The notes: generated by a model not told the origin, from the letters alone. A DNA stretch of 64,000 nucleotides from an uncultured Bacteroidota bacterium (GCA_902595555.1 CACJQM010000002.1:248001-312000); one strand, 5' to 3'; shown: positions 8,865 to 18,101, counted from the stretch's first letter. Made by a program: numbers and translations.

Positions 8865-9355
8865 TATTCTTGGTTGTAATTAGAAATTATTTTGAATAAA
8901 TCCACCTCTTCACCAGGTGAATAACCAATTCTTCGGTGTATAATTTTAGATCCATAGGCTACGATAGTGTGAGGAATTCCAGAAACATTCAGAGATCTTT
9001 TAAATTCCTGATTAGTATCTGAATATACATCGAAAGACCATTTCTTACCACTAACCATTGGTCGAACTCTTTTTTTACTTCTTGCATCATCAGTTGAAAT
9101 TGCAAGAACCTTTATGTTGTAATTCTCATTCCAGGAATCATAGAGTTCATTAATTGCATCAAGTTCATTTATACAAGGGATACACCATGTTGCCCAGAAA
9201 GATATTATTGAAAAACCGTCATTATTTAAAATTTCTGAAGATTGTAAAGAACTGCCCGAAATTGTCTTTAATGCTATGTTTGGTACATTTTCTTGTGCAT
9301 TAATACAGAAATGAAGCATAAATACAACAGAGAAAAATTTAATTTTTTTTTGCAT
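8864..9355 (-). CDS. TlpA-family thiol-disulfide oxidoreductase
   Basis: A 163-residue exported thioredoxin-fold protein. The active site ISFWATWCIPCINEL places the redox cysteines at 58 and 61, and the cis-proline loop is VSGIPHTIV. The signal peptide ends near HFCINAQ. TlpA/ResA-type proteins reduce disulfides in the periplasm. The gene is first in a minus-strand operon with the DUF6029 barrel and the aquaporin-like gene, and diverges from Omp28 across only 42 bases. Confidence 0.88.
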   Translation of the reverse strand: MQKKIKFFSVVFMLHFCINAQENVPNIALKTISGSSLQSSEILNNDGFSIISFWATWCIPCINELDAINELYDSWNENYNIKVLAISTDDARSKKRVRPMVSGKKWSFDVYSDTNQEFKRSLNVSGIPHTIVAYGSKIIHRRIGYSPGEEVDLFKIISNYNQE

Positions 9356-9397
9356 TCCAGCACAAATTTAGTATCAATTTATTAATTTCGAAGGTCC

Positions 9398-10471
9398 ATG
9401 AGGATTTTATTTAATAAAATATTTCTTTTATCCCTACTCATACTTGTTGGATGTAGTAAGTCTGATGATGACTCTAATGTTGTTGATAACACTCCATCTA
9501 TAAATAGCATACAGGTTTCAGTATCTTCTGCTGAAGTAACTGTAGGCACTACAATACTTTTTACTGTATTTGATAATACAGGTAAAAACAGAACAAGTGA
9601 GGCAAAATTTTATGTTGATGGAACTGAAATATCAGGTTCATCTTATACTTTTAATGATGTTGGTACTTATGAAGTATATGCTAAATACCAGAACCTTAAA
9701 AGCCAGACGGAGAATGTTGTTGTTAACCCGACACCGATTGAATACAAACAATATGTTCTAGTTGAAGATTACACTGGTACATGGTGCGGATATTGTACTC
9801 GGGTTTCTTATGCAATTGAGCAACTTAAAAAAGAAACAAATGACGCTGTTGTAGTTGCAATTCATCAAGGCTCCTATGACCCATTAGCATTTGGTCAAGT
9901 ATCAACACTGATGAGTACATTTGGTGTGACTGGTTTTCCTACTGCATTTATTGATAGAAAATCCAGATGGACCCCACCAGAACCAAGTAACATAACTGAA
10001 GTAACAGGTAAACTTACGGGCAAGTCTTATGCGGCTCTAGCTATTGATTCATCACTTGATGGGGATATGCTTACAATTAAAGTAAAATTAAAGATGGGCT
10101 ACAACTACAGCGCTCTTAAATTAGGCCTATATATTCTTGAAGATGGAATAACTCAGGATGGATGGAGAGGAAGAGCATATCGTGAAGAGAAGCAAAGAAA
10201 TTGGACTTCTTACTATCAAGGTGACCCAATTGATAACTTTGTACATCACGATGTTTTAAGAAAGTCAATTACAGGACTTCTTGGTGATCAGATTCCATCT
10301 GATAAACTTGGACATGACAAAGTATTTGAAAAGGAATTCCAGTATGTCATACCAAGTGAATTCAAGAAAGAGAATGTAAAAATGGTTGCTTTTGTTACTG
10401 AGGCAAGCAAAAAAGAAACCATAAACGTAAGAGCCTCTAAAATCGGAGAGTACCAGGATTTCGAAAAATAA
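9398..10471 (+). CDS. Omp28-related lipoprotein with thioredoxin-like CGYC motif
   Basis: A 357-residue lipoprotein (lipobox LILVGC, Cys19). Residues ~35-110 form an Ig/PKD-like beta domain (VTVGTTILFTVFDN...GTYEVYAKYQ). A thioredoxin-like domain follows, with VEDYTGTWCGYC (CGYC at 130-133) and the cis-Pro segment VTGFPTAFIDR, typical of the Omp28 family first described in Porphyromonas. The C-terminal ~150 residues are beta-rich. The paired cysteines and the divergent TlpA gene suggest a surface protein kept in redox balance by TlpA; this is inferred. A near-consensus -7 box, TAATTTCG, lies seven bases before the ATG. Confidence 0.88.
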   Translation: MRILFNKIFLLSLLILVGCSKSDDDSNVVDNTPSINSIQVSVSSAEVTVGTTILFTVFDNTGKNRTSEAKFYVDGTEISGSSYTFNDVGTYEVYAKYQNLKSQTENVVVNPTPIEYKQYVLVEDYTGTWCGYCTRVSYAIEQLKKETNDAVVVAIHQGSYDPLAFGQVSTLMSTFGVTGFPTAFIDRKSRWTPPEPSNITEVTGKLTGKSYAALAIDSSLDGDMLTIKVKLKMGYNYSALKLGLYILEDGITQDGWRGRAYREEKQRNWTSYYQGDPIDNFVHHDVLRKSITGLLGDQIPSDKLGHDKVFEKEFQYVIPSEFKKENVKMVAFVTEASKKETINVRASKIGEYQDFEK

Positions 10472-10475
10472 GCAA

Positions 10476-10712
10476 ATGAAAAAAGTAATTGACCTGCATG
10501 GCTTGACCCATGAAGAGTCATTGGTTAAAGTTGAAGAATATCTTCTTTTAAATTCATTTGATAATGATTTAGATTTAGAGTTAATTACAGGAAAATCCCC
10601 CAAACTCCAACAAAAAATAATCAATCAAATTTTAAATAAGCATAATTTTAATTATTATATTCCTAATTATAATACAGGTGTGATGTTTATTACAGATACT
10701 AGAATTAACTAA
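10476..10712 (+). CDS. Smr domain protein
   Basis: A 78-residue stand-alone Smr (MutS2 C-terminal-like) domain. It begins with the signature VIDLHGLTHEES, followed by helix 1, the LDLELITGKSP turn (usually TGxG in the family) and the closing strand NTGVMFI. Smr domains bind nucleic acid and many are nicking or RNA-cleaving nucleases, for example in ribosome rescue. The gene follows Omp28 after four bases and precedes the M28 peptidase by ten. Confidence 0.8.
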   Translation: MKKVIDLHGLTHEESLVKVEEYLLLNSFDNDLDLELITGKSPKLQQKIINQILNKHNFNYYIPNYNTGVMFITDTRIN

Positions 10713-10722
10713 TTTTTTACCC

Positions 10723-12348
10723 ATGAAAAAACTACTATATATCCCATTTTTATTCTTTTTTATTACAATTTCAGCTCAAAGACCAGGAGCTACTGAAAGA
10801 CCTTCACAAAGACCCTTTCAACAAACACCAACAGAGGAGGTTAAAGACATGGTCTTAGAAAATATAATAGACGAGGTAAATAATAGATCTCAACTTGAAA
10901 ATTTAGCTCACGAATTATTTGATGTTATAGGGCCAAGACTAGTTGGAACCCCTCAAATGAAAAATGCTCATGACTGGGCTGTAAAAAAATATGAAAGCTG
11001 GGGAATTAAATCCTATTTACATCAGTGGGGCATATGGAGAGGATGGGAGAGAGGAATTACACATATTGACATGCTTGAACCTAGACTTAGAACATTGAAT
11101 GGAAGACAACTTGCATGGAGCCCTTCTACGTCAAAAAAAGGAATAACTGCAGAAGTAACAAAAGTCCCTCAAATAGATAATAAAGAAGACTTTGACAATT
11201 GGTTAAAAACAATAAAAGGAAAATTTATTTTGGTTAGTCAAAATCAAATTACTGGTAGACCTGATTATCAGTGGGAGGAATATGCTACACCTGAATCTTT
11301 TGAAAAAATGAAAGAGCAAAGAGACAAAGTTTCTGATGAATGGTTTGCTAACTTTAGAAAAACAGGATATGGTTATAGGGATATAAATAAAGCTTTTGAA
11401 GATGCTGGGGCGGTTGGATTAATATCAAGTAATTGGTCTAGAGCTTTTGGAGCCAATAAAGTTTTTAGCGCTAGAACTGAAAAAATTCCAAATGTAGATG
11501 TAAACCTTGAAGATTATACAATGCTATACAGAATGGTTGAAAATGGCACTACCCCGAAAATAAAAATTGTCGCAACTTCAAAAGAACATGGTGAAGTACC
11601 TACTTGGAATACACTTGCGGAAATAAAAGGAGTAGAAAAACCTGATGAATATGTTATTTTATCTGCTCATTTTGATTCTTGGGATGGGGGAACAGGAACA
11701 ACAGATAATGGAACAGGTACAATAGTTATGATGGAAGCGATGAGAATTTTGAAAAAGTTTTACCCAAATCCAAAAAGAACAATTATGGTTGGACATTGGG
11801 GAAGTGAAGAACAAGGATTAAATGGTTCAAGAGCTTTTGTAGAGGATTATCCTAAAATAGTCGAAAATACACAAGCGGTTTTTAATCAGGACAATGGAAC
11901 AGGTAGGGTTGTTAACTTAAGCGGACAAGGATTTCTTCATTCATATGAATATATTTCTGATTGGCTTTCAGCTGTTCCTCAAAATGTTACCAAGCACATC
12001 AAAACAGATTTTCCAGGAACACCTGGTGGAGGGGGGTCCGATTATGCTTCCTTTGTTGCAGCAGGAGTACCAGCATTTAGTTTGAGTTCATTGGATTGGT
12101 CGTATTTTAATTATACTTGGCACACAAATCTTGATACATATGATAAAATTGTCTTTGATGATTTAAAAAATAATGTGATTTTAACAGCAATATTAGCTTA
12201 TAAAGCAAGTGAAGATGAAGATAAGGCATCAAGAGAAAGAAGAGTTATGCCTAAAAGTGTTTTAAATCCAAGATCTGGCAGAATGATGAGATCAAGAGGT
12301 TGGCCTTCAGTAAGAAAGCCAAACAGAGACGGAACATCATCTAGATAA
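10723..12348 (+). CDS. M28 family zinc peptidase
   Basis: A 541-residue exported metallopeptidase of family M28. The signal peptide ends at ITISAQ. Zinc ligands are all visible: His316 and Asp328 in AHFDSWDGGTGTTDNGTG, the catalytic/ligand Glu362-Glu363 in WGSEEQGLNG, Asp390 in FNQDNGTG, and His467 in TWHTNLDTYDK. A PA-type insert probably occupies residues ~140-290. M28 enzymes of this type are aminopeptidases or carboxypeptidases that degrade peptides outside the cytoplasm. The C-terminal tail is very basic and Arg/Ser-rich. Confidence 0.9.
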   Translation: MKKLLYIPFLFFFITISAQRPGATERPSQRPFQQTPTEEVKDMVLENIIDEVNNRSQLENLAHELFDVIGPRLVGTPQMKNAHDWAVKKYESWGIKSYLHQWGIWRGWERGITHIDMLEPRLRTLNGRQLAWSPSTSKKGITAEVTKVPQIDNKEDFDNWLKTIKGKFILVSQNQITGRPDYQWEEYATPESFEKMKEQRDKVSDEWFANFRKTGYGYRDINKAFEDAGAVGLISSNWSRAFGANKVFSARTEKIPNVDVNLEDYTMLYRMVENGTTPKIKIVATSKEHGEVPTWNTLAEIKGVEKPDEYVILSAHFDSWDGGTGTTDNGTGTIVMMEAMRILKKFYPNPKRTIMVGHWGSEEQGLNGSRAFVEDYPKIVENTQAVFNQDNGTGRVVNLSGQGFLHSYEYISDWLSAVPQNVTKHIKTDFPGTPGGGGSDYASFVAAGVPAFSLSSLDWSYFNYTWHTNLDTYDKIVFDDLKNNVILTAILAYKASEDEDKASRERRVMPKSVLNPRSGRMMRSRGWPSVRKPNRDGTSSR

Positions 12349-12356
12349 AATTCTCT

Positions 12357-12458
12357 TTAGAGAGCCGCTAGGATTCTTAGGAGTACGTATACACCTACAA
12401 CGGACCAGATTTTCCATCGGTGTTTTACATACCATTCTAAAAATTTGTCAACATCCAT
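12357..12458 (-). CDS. 33-residue single-helix membrane protein
   Basis: A 33-codon gene (start MDVDKFLEWYVKHRWKIW, then a helix SVVGVYVLLRILAAL) placed two bases after the stop of the DinB-like gene, so translation is probably coupled. It has a charged N-terminus, an amphipathic Trp-rich segment and a short hydrophobic helix ending at the C-terminus. That is a typical layout for a small bacterial membrane protein. No family recognised. Confidence 0.6.
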   Translation of the reverse strand: MDVDKFLEWYVKHRWKIWSVVGVYVLLRILAAL

Positions 12459-12460
12459 AG

Positions 12461-12979
12461 TTATAATTTCTTCTCTAATTTATGAATTATCTTTTTATGA
12501 TTTTTAAAATGGTAAAACAGAAAATCTAAGGTCATATTCATATTTATTCGCCCTACAAGCGGATGTTTCAAGACCCCCTTTTTTAAATCTTTTTCATCTA
12601 AACTCTCAATTAACATTTTAAATGATTTTCTAGACTCCAACCACTTTTTTTTAAGCTCTTCCAAATCAACATTATTGGGTATTGGATCAACAAGTATTTT
12701 TGGAGCTTTGAATTTTATTCCAATAAAAAAAATAAAATATAATATTGAAAGCTTTAATGTAGCTATTGGATTTACATTAACTAAAGTATCAGGATATGAT
12801 GTTTTCTTTCTAATATATTTTTCTGTGCTTATTTCTGTTAACCATAGATGATACAAGTTTTCTCCAATTGACCATTTTTTCAAATTTGGTTTTAAATTAA
12901 TCTCTTCATTAGAATATTTACTTAATGATTTAAAAAGTATATCTAATTCTTTATCTAATCTATCTAGCTTTTCTATCAT
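12461..12979 (-). CDS. DinB-like four-helix protein
   Basis: A 172-residue protein resembling the DinB/YfiT-like superfamily. It opens with a helix (MIEKLDRLDKELDILFKS), followed by NLKKWSIGENLYHLW, the typical first metal-binding His position, and closes with LDFLFYHFKNHKKII, which supplies two more histidines. Members are metal-dependent thiol transferases or of unknown role. The start overlaps the upstream alpha/beta hydrolase stop by four bases. Confidence 0.7.
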   Translation of the reverse strand: MIEKLDRLDKELDILFKSLSKYSNEEINLKPNLKKWSIGENLYHLWLTEISTEKYIRKKTSYPDTLVNVNPIATLKLSILYFIFFIGIKFKAPKILVDPIPNNVDLEELKKKWLESRKSFKMLIESLDEKDLKKGVLKHPLVGRINMNMTLDFLFYHFKNHKKIIHKLEKKL

Positions 12980-13623
12980 AATCCAGTAGCTATCTTTTCT
13001 AATTCTTTTTCAATTATCTTATGACTTCCCTCATAAGCAATTAATTCATATTTAAGCCCATATGATCTTATCAAATCAATCACCTTTTGTTTATTTTCTT
13101 CATTAATATACTCATCTTGATTTCCGATAACCAATTTTACATCAATTGAGTTCCATCTTGATTTTTTTTCTTCAGTTAAACAATCTTTAGGGATATCAGA
13201 TCCCCATAAAATTAAAGAATCAATATTTATAGAGTTTGACATAATCCAGCGAACCAACGTCGCACCTCCTTGAGAAAAACCCAATGTATTTAATTTAAAA
13301 TTAGTGTGTCCAATTTCGTCTACAATTTTTGAATATAAAGTTTGTATATAGGATATATTGTCTTCAATGTCTTTTTCTTTATCAAGTTTAGTCATCCAAC
13401 TAGCACCTACTCTATAATAATTGTTTTCTAAATAGAATCTATTACTTCCCTCAGGAGCTATAACTACAGTGCTATCATTTAAAATGCATTCAAATTTTTT
13501 TATGAAAAATTCACTTAACATTCCATATCCATGTAACACAATCCAAACAGTATTAGTTTTTTCAGAAAATTCTCCTAGTTGTGAATATTTGTGAGTTTTT
13601 GGAATAGAAATTTGTTTTTTCAT
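12976..13623 (-). CDS. Alpha/beta hydrolase, phospholipase/carboxylesterase type
   Basis: A 215-residue cytoplasmic hydrolase of the Abhydrolase_2 (carboxylesterase/acyl-protein thioesterase) type. VWIVLHGYGMLSEFF carries the oxyanion hole and LGFSQGGATLVRW the nucleophile Ser. The Asp lies in IGNQDEYI and the His in YEGSHKI. There is no signal peptide. It is the first gene of a three-gene minus-strand operon with the DinB-like and 33-residue genes. Confidence 0.8.
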   Translation of the reverse strand: MKKQISIPKTHKYSQLGEFSEKTNTVWIVLHGYGMLSEFFIKKFECILNDSTVVIAPEGSNRFYLENNYYRVGASWMTKLDKEKDIEDNISYIQTLYSKIVDEIGHTNFKLNTLGFSQGGATLVRWIMSNSINIDSLILWGSDIPKDCLTEEKKSRWNSIDVKLVIGNQDEYINEENKQKVIDLIRSYGLKYELIAYEGSHKIIEKELEKIATGL

Positions 13624-13644
13624 ATGAAAGCATAAAATTATAAT

Positions 13645-13652
13645 TAATTTTG
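13645..13652 (+). promoter_or_regulatory. Bacteroidetes -7 element (TAATTTTG)
   Basis: An exact match to TAnnTTTG, ten bases before the ATG at 13663. No clear -33 TTTG is seen. The implied transcript has a very short leader. Confidence 0.45.
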
Positions 13653-13662
13653 TCTAAGTATT

Positions 13663-14121
13663 ATGAATATTCAAGAAATCGAAAAAGCCCAAGAGAAATG
13701 GGGAAACGGAATTGTTAAAATTGGCAGTTTAAAAGACTCTATCAAGGAGTGTAGAATGTTTACCGTGGATTTTATTAGCAAAATGTATGATTACGATAAT
13801 GGCATAGTCCAGTTTAAGCCAACAAAAGCTGCTGACGCTCAGTTTAGAGGTGACATAAAAGCAGCACTTTCATACTTTATTGGATCAGATAGTGACTTTT
13901 CAGAGGATAATGGTTTTGCATTAAACCCTTGGCTAAAAGTAGAATTTGAAAATAATTCTATTAATATTATTGATGATATAGGAATAGCAATGGGCAATTA
14001 TTTTTTTACAGATAATAATGGAAATAAAACTAAAGTAGAGTATAGTTTTGTTTATAAGAAAAATGATAAGGGAGATTTAAAAATTATCTTACACCATTCT
14101 TCTTTACCTTTTGTAAAATGA
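13663..14121 (+). CDS. NTF2-like fold protein (SnoaL/CaMKII-association-like)
   Basis: A 152-residue protein without signal peptide. It starts with a helix (IQEIEKAQEKWGNGIVKIG) and ends in KIILHHSSLPF, the C-terminal His-His-Ser-Ser strand typical of SnoaL/CaMKII-association-domain NTF2-like proteins. The middle shows repeated amphipathic strands (GIVQFKPTKA, SINIIDDIG). No enzymatic function can be read. It stands alone between a -7 element and a bidirectional terminator hairpin. Confidence 0.6.
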   Translation: MNIQEIEKAQEKWGNGIVKIGSLKDSIKECRMFTVDFISKMYDYDNGIVQFKPTKAADAQFRGDIKAALSYFIGSDSDFSEDNGFALNPWLKVEFENNSINIIDDIGIAMGNYFFTDNNGNKTKVEYSFVYKKNDKGDLKIILHHSSLPFVK

Positions 14122-14126
14122 AATTA

Positions 14127-14156
14127 AAAAAAGCCCATATTTCTATGAGCTTTTTT
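14127..14156. terminator. Bidirectional rho-independent terminator
   Basis: A hairpin lies between two convergent genes. The arms are AAAAAAGC..CATA and TATG..GCTTTTTT around a TTTC loop, with one mismatch. The A-run and T-run at its ends allow it to stop transcription in both directions. Confidence 0.75.
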
Positions 14157-14177
14157 AAAAATAAATTCTGAGCTACA

Positions 14178-14693
14178 TTACTCTTTCGTAGCTTCACCTT
14201 TAGTTTGTGACCAGCTTATTAATTGGTCTCCATCGATTTGATACCATTCAACTACTACTGATCCATCAGCTCCAGTAAATGAAGCGTTGACCCATTGTCC
14301 TTTCTCATTCCATGTGTCATTTCCAGTTTCAGACGGATAAACTGCAAATGCATAATCTGTTGTCCATTCCCAAGCAACCCCATTAGCAAGATCTTCTTGG
14401 TAGGATTGTTCAACTTTTGCAACAAATTCTTCTCCATTTGTAGCAACAGTTCCATCATAGAATCTATAATTACCATCATCAGCAATGTGTGCTTTCATTG
14501 TTTCGTAATCTCTTGCAGCCCACGCAGCATCAATTTTTTTAAATACATCAACGGTTGATTCAGAACCAATATTTACAGTTTGTCCTGTACCATCAATAAA
14601 TCCATTTGAAGCGTTTTCACACTCACATGGAGCGGTTGTCTCACATGATGTAAAGAGGAATAACCCCATTAGTATATATATAAAATTTTTCAT
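14178..14693 (-). CDS. Lipoprotein with SnoaL-like (DUF4440-type) domain
   Basis: A 171-residue lipoprotein (lipobox LFLFTSC, Cys17) followed by a Cys-containing linker (TTAPCECEN). The rest is an NTF2/SnoaL-like domain: VDVFKKIDAAWAARDYETMKAHIADDGNY is the standard first helix pair and turn, WEWTTDYAFAVY and the terminal SWSQTKG the late strands. It is acidic and exported; its ligand is unknown. It is the second of three NTF2-like proteins in the window (with 6098-6580 and 13663-14121). Confidence 0.7.
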   Translation of the reverse strand: MKNFIYILMGLFLFTSCETTAPCECENASNGFIDGTGQTVNIGSESTVDVFKKIDAAWAARDYETMKAHIADDGNYRFYDGTVATNGEEFVAKVEQSYQEDLANGVAWEWTTDYAFAVYPSETGNDTWNEKGQWVNASFTGADGSVVVEWYQIDGDQLISWSQTKGEATKE

Positions 14694-14732
14694 AATAATT
14701 TTTTTTAATTAGACCGCTAAATGTACTGATAA

Positions 14733-15803
14733 TTAAATTTTGATGAAAATTTTTCTTTTATATAATTGATACACAATCATATAAATAATCAAAGTGTAGA
14801 ATATAGCCCAATCGAATGATACAAATTTAGCAGGTAGACCAAGTCCAATTCCAGTATCCATCCAGAACTTTTGAAAACCTACTCCACCCATAATTGGGAA
14901 TTGGAATAACCTCCATACAATTCCATGAAGAACATATGCAACGATTGCATTTGTGCCGAAGACTAATCCAAATTTAATATTTGAAGTATATTTCTTTTCG
15001 TCTATAAGCCACATTGATGCAGCTAGAATAATCATTGCTAAACCTGACGAGTATAATACATATGAACTAGTCCATATATGCTTATTAATTGGGAAAATAT
15101 AGTCCCAAAAATGACCAACTACTAATAATATAGTTCCCCAAAAAAACAGTTTTGTAATTTTTTCAGAATCTTCTTTTATCATTTTTCCACATAACATTCC
15201 TGATATTCCACTAGCTATTGCAGGAATGGTACTAAACAACCCTTCAGGGTCCCAAGTTTCTTGGTACATTCTTCCAGGTACAATAAAGCTATCCACCCAA
15301 GCTGCAAAGTTTTTACCTGGTTCAAGAGTGCCTGCAGGATTTCCATCAAAAGGAACAAGCATCATAAATACCCAATATGAAATCAATAAAGCTATTCCCG
15401 TATATAATTGTGATTTGAAATTTGAATTTAAATAAAGTAAAGAGCAACCTAGGTAAACAAGTGCTATTCTTTGTAAAACACCAGCAACTCTTAAGTTTTC
15501 AAAATCAAAATTTGGGAATAATGAAAGAAAGATTCCAAGCCCAAATATTATCAAACTCCTTTTAAAGATTTTAATATATACAGTTGATGATGGCTTTGAT
15601 TTTAATTTACTTAAGGATAGTGTAATAGAAACACCAACAATAAAAAGAAAGAATGGAAAAACTAAATCTGTTGGGGTAGCACCATGCCATTCGGCATGTA
15701 ACAATGGGGCGTAAACATGAGACCAGCTTCCAGGGTCATTTACTATTATCATCCCAGCTATTGTTAATCCTCTAAAAAAATCAAGTGAAACTAGCCTTTT
15801 CAT
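14733..15803 (-). CDS. Membrane acyltransferase (DUF5009 / HGSNAT-like)
   Basis: A 356-residue protein with about ten hydrophobic helices, beginning with the family signature RLVSLDFFRGLTIAGMIIVND and HAEWHGATPTDLVFPFFLF. These match the heparan-alpha-glucosaminide N-acetyltransferase-like/NagX (DUF5009) family, whose characterised relatives acetylate amino sugars across a membrane. The conserved His of HAEWHG is present. It begins three bases after the PBP1A stop, so a role in cell-wall sugar modification or recycling is plausible. Confidence 0.8.
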   Translation of the reverse strand: MKRLVSLDFFRGLTIAGMIIVNDPGSWSHVYAPLLHAEWHGATPTDLVFPFFLFIVGVSITLSLSKLKSKPSSTVYIKIFKRSLIIFGLGIFLSLFPNFDFENLRVAGVLQRIALVYLGCSLLYLNSNFKSQLYTGIALLISYWVFMMLVPFDGNPAGTLEPGKNFAAWVDSFIVPGRMYQETWDPEGLFSTIPAIASGISGMLCGKMIKEDSEKITKLFFWGTILLVVGHFWDYIFPINKHIWTSSYVLYSSGLAMIILAASMWLIDEKKYTSNIKFGLVFGTNAIVAYVLHGIVWRLFQFPIMGGVGFQKFWMDTGIGLGLPAKFVSFDWAIFYTLIIYMIVYQLYKRKIFIKI

Positions 15804-15806
15804 AAT

Positions 15807-18101
15807 TTAATTTCCAATACCTAATAAATCATTTATGTCATCACTATCATCTTCAATATCTGTAGGTTTTATTTTCGAACAGTCAATAACTATTTCCATC
15901 TTTTCTGGTTCTTCAAAATCTTCTTTTGAAACATTTAGTGTCTCACTTTCATAACATTTTTTCATAAATAAGCCCCATATCGGAAGAGACATAGTTGCTC
16001 CTTGACCATACCCAATTTCTTCAAAATGAATAGATCTGTCTTCACCTCCAACCCAAACACCTGTAACTAAATTAGGGACCATACCAATGAACCATCCATC
16101 ACTTTGGTTCTGTGTAGTACCAGTTTTACCTGCAATTGCATTATCAAATTTGTAAGGATATCCTGTAACAACGTTTTTGTAAATATAATTTCTTTCATCT
16201 TCAGGAATGGCATGTCTTAATCTTGCCCCGGATCCAAACTTGGTAACACCCTCCAATAATTTTAAAGTAACATATGAAGATTCTTCACTTAGAACATCCT
16301 TTGTTTCTGGCTTTGATTGATATATAATGGTACCATTTTTATCTTCAATTCTGGTTACCATAACAGGCTTTACATAAATTCCTTTATTTGCAAAAGCCCC
16401 ATACGCTCCAACCATTTCATATACGCTTAAGTCAGGTGTACCTAAGGCAATAGCAGGAACATTTGGAACATTTGATGAAACTCCAAGATTTCTAGCTAAA
16501 TCAGCAACTGGCTTTGGTCCAACCTTATCAATTAGTTGTGCACTTATTGTATTTTTAGAGTTAGCAAGTGCATTGCTTAATGTTCTCATTCCTCCGTATT
16601 TATCACTTGAATTAGTTGGGCACCAAGGTTCAGGATTTCCATACTTATAGGGTTCAATACAATGAATCATGTCTGGAAATGAATCACAAGGAGACAGCTT
16701 AAGTTGATCTATAGCAGTGGCATATAAAAAAGGTTTGAATGTTGATCCGATTTGTCTTTTACTCTGCATTACATGATCATACTGAAAGTTCCTATAGTCT
16801 ATTCCACCTACCCAAGCCATTACGTGACCATTTTTTGGATTCATTGACATCATTCCTGCTTGTAAAAAATGTTTATAATACCTAATTGAATCAATGGGTT
16901 TCATTATAGTGTCAATATCACCTTCCCATGAAAAAATTGTCATATTTACGGGCACTTCAAAAGCTTCCTCAATTTCATCCCCAGTTTTTCCTGCTAACCT
17001 CATTTTTCTCCATCTTTCAGATCTTCTCATAGTCCTTTTCATTATTGCTTCTTCTTCGTCTTCCTCTAAATCTCTAAATGGAGCAGTAGACAGAGTATCA
17101 TTTTGTCTAAAAAATTCCTTTTGTAAATTTTTCATATGTTCTGAAACCGCATCTTCAGCATATTGTTGCATTTCAGCATTTACTGTCGTGTAAATTTTTA
17201 GACCATCAACGTAAAGATTATATTTTGTACCATCTTTCTTAAGGTTTTTAGATGTCCAATCTTTCATAAAACCTCTTAGATATGACCTAAAATATGTTGC
17301 TAAACCTCTCCTGTGTGATTGCGGGTTATAATTAAGCTCGAGAGGTAAATTTTTTAATGAATCTTTTTCTTTTGTTGAGATATATCCATTTTTTTCCATT
17401 TGATTGAAAACTAAATTTCTTCTGTTTTTAGTTATTTCAGTTCTACGAAATGGATCATAATATGATGAGTTTTGTAGCATTCCAACAAGCATGGCTGATT
17501 CCTCAATATTTAATTCTTTAGGTTCTTTAGAAAAGTAAATATTTGCTGCAGATTTTATACCATCACCATAATATCCAAAATCATAAATATTCAAATACAT
17601 GGTTATTATTTCTTCTTTTGTGTATTGTTTTTCGAGCTCAACTGCTATTACCCATTCTTTAATTTTTTGAACAATTGCCTGAAAAATATTTCTTGACCTT
17701 ACACCAACAAATAGCTGCCTAGCAAGTTGCTGTGAAATTGTACTTGCACCACCTCTTGTATTTAGAAAAACAATTGCTCTAATTGTAGCCTTCAAGTCGA
17801 TACCAGGATGACTGTAAAATCTTTCATCTTCAATTGCAATTAATGCTTCTACAGTTTTGGGGTTTAATTCATCATAGTCTATCGGTGTCCTGTTGTCATT
17901 AAAATAATATTTACCTAAAACCTTATTGTCTGATGATATTATTTCAGAAGCAAAATTTGTCTTTGGATTTTCAAGTTGTCTAAAGTCAGGCATGTCACCT
18001 AGCTTACCAATAGATGCAAGGTAAAAAACACCATATAAGCATGTTACAAAAACCGTGAAGGCAAACCAAAAAATAAAAACTTGTAATTTATATTTTTTCA
18101 T
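15807..18101 (-). CDS. mrcA: Bifunctional penicillin-binding protein 1A
   Basis: A 764-residue class A PBP. A single N-terminal helix (residues ~8-30) anchors it. The glycosyltransferase domain shows EDERFYSHPG (catalytic Glu, 91-100) and GGASTISQQLARQL. The transpeptidase domain has STFK (453-456), SKN (515-517) and KTGTT (659-663), so both active sites are intact. It polymerises and cross-links peptidoglycan. Its start overlaps the gldH stop by four bases, a gene order I know from other flavobacteria. Confidence 0.95.
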   Translation of the reverse strand: MKKYKLQVFIFWFAFTVFVTCLYGVFYLASIGKLGDMPDFRQLENPKTNFASEIISSDNKVLGKYYFNDNRTPIDYDELNPKTVEALIAIEDERFYSHPGIDLKATIRAIVFLNTRGGASTISQQLARQLFVGVRSRNIFQAIVQKIKEWVIAVELEKQYTKEEIITMYLNIYDFGYYGDGIKSAANIYFSKEPKELNIEESAMLVGMLQNSSYYDPFRRTEITKNRRNLVFNQMEKNGYISTKEKDSLKNLPLELNYNPQSHRRGLATYFRSYLRGFMKDWTSKNLKKDGTKYNLYVDGLKIYTTVNAEMQQYAEDAVSEHMKNLQKEFFRQNDTLSTAPFRDLEEDEEEAIMKRTMRRSERWRKMRLAGKTGDEIEEAFEVPVNMTIFSWEGDIDTIMKPIDSIRYYKHFLQAGMMSMNPKNGHVMAWVGGIDYRNFQYDHVMQSKRQIGSTFKPFLYATAIDQLKLSPCDSFPDMIHCIEPYKYGNPEPWCPTNSSDKYGGMRTLSNALANSKNTISAQLIDKVGPKPVADLARNLGVSSNVPNVPAIALGTPDLSVYEMVGAYGAFANKGIYVKPVMVTRIEDKNGTIIYQSKPETKDVLSEESSYVTLKLLEGVTKFGSGARLRHAIPEDERNYIYKNVVTGYPYKFDNAIAGKTGTTQNQSDGWFIGMVPNLVTGVWVGGEDRSIHFEEIGYGQGATMSLPIWGLFMKKCYESETLNVSKEDFEEPEKMEIVIDCSKIKPTDIEDDSDDINDLLGIGN

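Noticed and set aside
12353-12362. CTCT-TT-AGAG hairpin after the M28 peptidase gene
   Set aside because: The four-base stem is too short for a terminator and overlaps the stop codon of the 33-residue gene.
16894-17193. A 99-codon frame antisense to the PBP1A gene
   Set aside because: It lies wholly inside a strongly supported coding region, is low-complexity Ser/Phe-rich, and matches no family. Similar long shadows at 6824-7057, 14295-14558 and 31093-31461 were dropped for the same reason.
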